NCBI GenBank assembly: GCA_014706295.1
Contig: JACSVZ010000024.1
Coordinates: 5,060,128 to 5,124,127 of the forward strand
From: Lycocorax pyrrhopterus obiensis
Lineage: Eukaryota; Chordata; Aves; Passeriformes; Paradisaeidae
Length of the DNA: 64,000 nucleotides
Direction of reading: 5' to 3'
Shown here: piece by piece, positions 63,364 to 64,000 of the stretch
How the letters are laid out: each line of letters begins with the position of its first letter
How positions within the stretch are numbered: position 1 is the stretch's first letter
Notes under the pieces: generated by a model
The model's database searches: none
What the model saw: the letters and a program-made list of their open reading frames with translations, nothing else
What the model was told of the DNA's origin: nothing
Program-made: the position numbers and the translations under genes

Positions 63364-63677
63364 TGGCGCCCTGAGATTTGCAGTCTTTTGATGTTTTCAT
63401 TTCTGTGATGGAGTTTCTCACGCACTTTCTGTAAACACAGCTATGTTTGGCTAATCGTTCCTTTTTGTTTTCATTCCTTCTCCTGAGGCGGAGAAGTTTG
63501 ATGGACTTTTCGTCCGACCGGTGTGGTTGGAGAGGGGGTAACCTCATCCTCCAATCCACGGTCATTCCTGAAAACATATAGATATAAAGTAAAATAAACA
63601 GCCAGGGGCTTTTCCTGGCTTCTTTCTGTCCTGAACTAAGCTGGGTCTGCGTGGTTCTTTCGTGTCCAAGTACGACA
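63364..63677 (+). mobile_element. Solo LTR, 314 bp, with 6-bp target duplication CCCACG
   Basis: TGGCGCCCTG start and GTACGACA end, flanked by identical CCCACG (63358-63363 and 63678-63683). Inside, ATATAGATATAAAG (about 63577) could be a TATA box and AAAATAAACAGCC (about 63591) a poly(A) signal, in LTR order on the + strand. No viral gene is attached. It lies 32 bases after the stalk-exon donor. Confidence 0.82.
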
Positions 63678-63683
63678 CCCACG

Positions 63684-64000
63684 GACTCATCCCTGCTCCC
63701 CCTGGAGCTCACCACATCCACCCTCCTGAAATCCTTGGCACAGCTGGAAGCTGCCACATGCCCCATCCTATTCCCTGGAAAACACTCGGAATCCTTACAG
63801 GACCCGGACATCAACACCCACCGCCCTCCCCACGGCATTCCAGCCCTTCCAGGATGTCGTACATTTGACCTTTTTTAGTTGAAATGAGCTTTTCCTAATT
63901 AATTATTTCGGGAGTTGCTTTGTTTTTCGAACTTCCTTTGCATCTTTTTATCACCACAACCAAATTAAAGTCACCATTTTCGGCTTTGTCCCCCGCTGGT
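63684..64000. other. Intron sequence at the right edge
   Basis: No exon or element recognised. Confidence 0.5.

Overview
The window is a stretch of vertebrate, almost certainly bird, genomic DNA. It lies inside one very large gene transcribed left to right, the orthologue of CSMD2 (CUB and Sushi multiple domains 2). Three things support a bird: many CR1 LINE 3'-end fragments, solo LTRs of endogenous retroviruses, and a GC-rich, minisatellite-loaded intron landscape like that of avian microchromosomes. The species cannot be read from the sequence. Thirty coding exons (about 4.5 kb, about 1,510 codons) can be placed on the + strand, all with GT-AG splice sites. Neither gene end is present: the first visible exon starts inside a CUB domain, and the last (63266-63331) enters the juxtamembrane stalk, so the transmembrane segment, tail and stop codon lie to the right.

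Layout: CUB11 (4290-5261), Sushi11 (9992-11285), CUB12 (14155-15172), Sushi12 (16576-16764), CUB13 (21496-22941), Sushi13 (24033-26092), CUB14 (29518-30983), Sushi14 (33487-33675), then the tandem Sushi block 15 to 28 (34203-61890) and a stalk exon. Domain numbers assume the family architecture of 14 CUB and 28 Sushi domains, counted back from the last CUB and the last Sushi. The predicted product is a single-pass membrane protein with a huge ectodomain. Its modules are typical of complement-control and cell-adhesion proteins; in mammals CSMD2 is a neuronal, synapse-associated protein.

Exons are under a tenth of the window. Roughly a third (my estimate from approximate array limits) is minisatellite and simple repeat, with about 30 separate arrays. 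Almost every sizeable intron carries its own array, and several start or end within tens of bases of a splice site. Some repeat families occur in two introns on either side of an exon. The remaining intron DNA holds CR1 fragments, three or more same-orientation LTRs with TGATGCC/GGCATCA-type ends, one solo LTR with a perfect 6-bp target duplication, and a pair of ~630-bp LTR-like elements in inverted orientation 26 kb apart.

Three exons (25980-26092, 29518-29705, 52353-52525) each lack one base relative to the frame demanded by their neighbours and by the domain consensus. Two of the three losses are in C runs. All other exons join in frame, so these look more like homopolymer errors in the assembly than a dead gene. 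I found no second gene on either strand. The long open frames through the repeat arrays are repeat artefacts. The most unusual content is the repeat architecture of the gene, not a new protein system.
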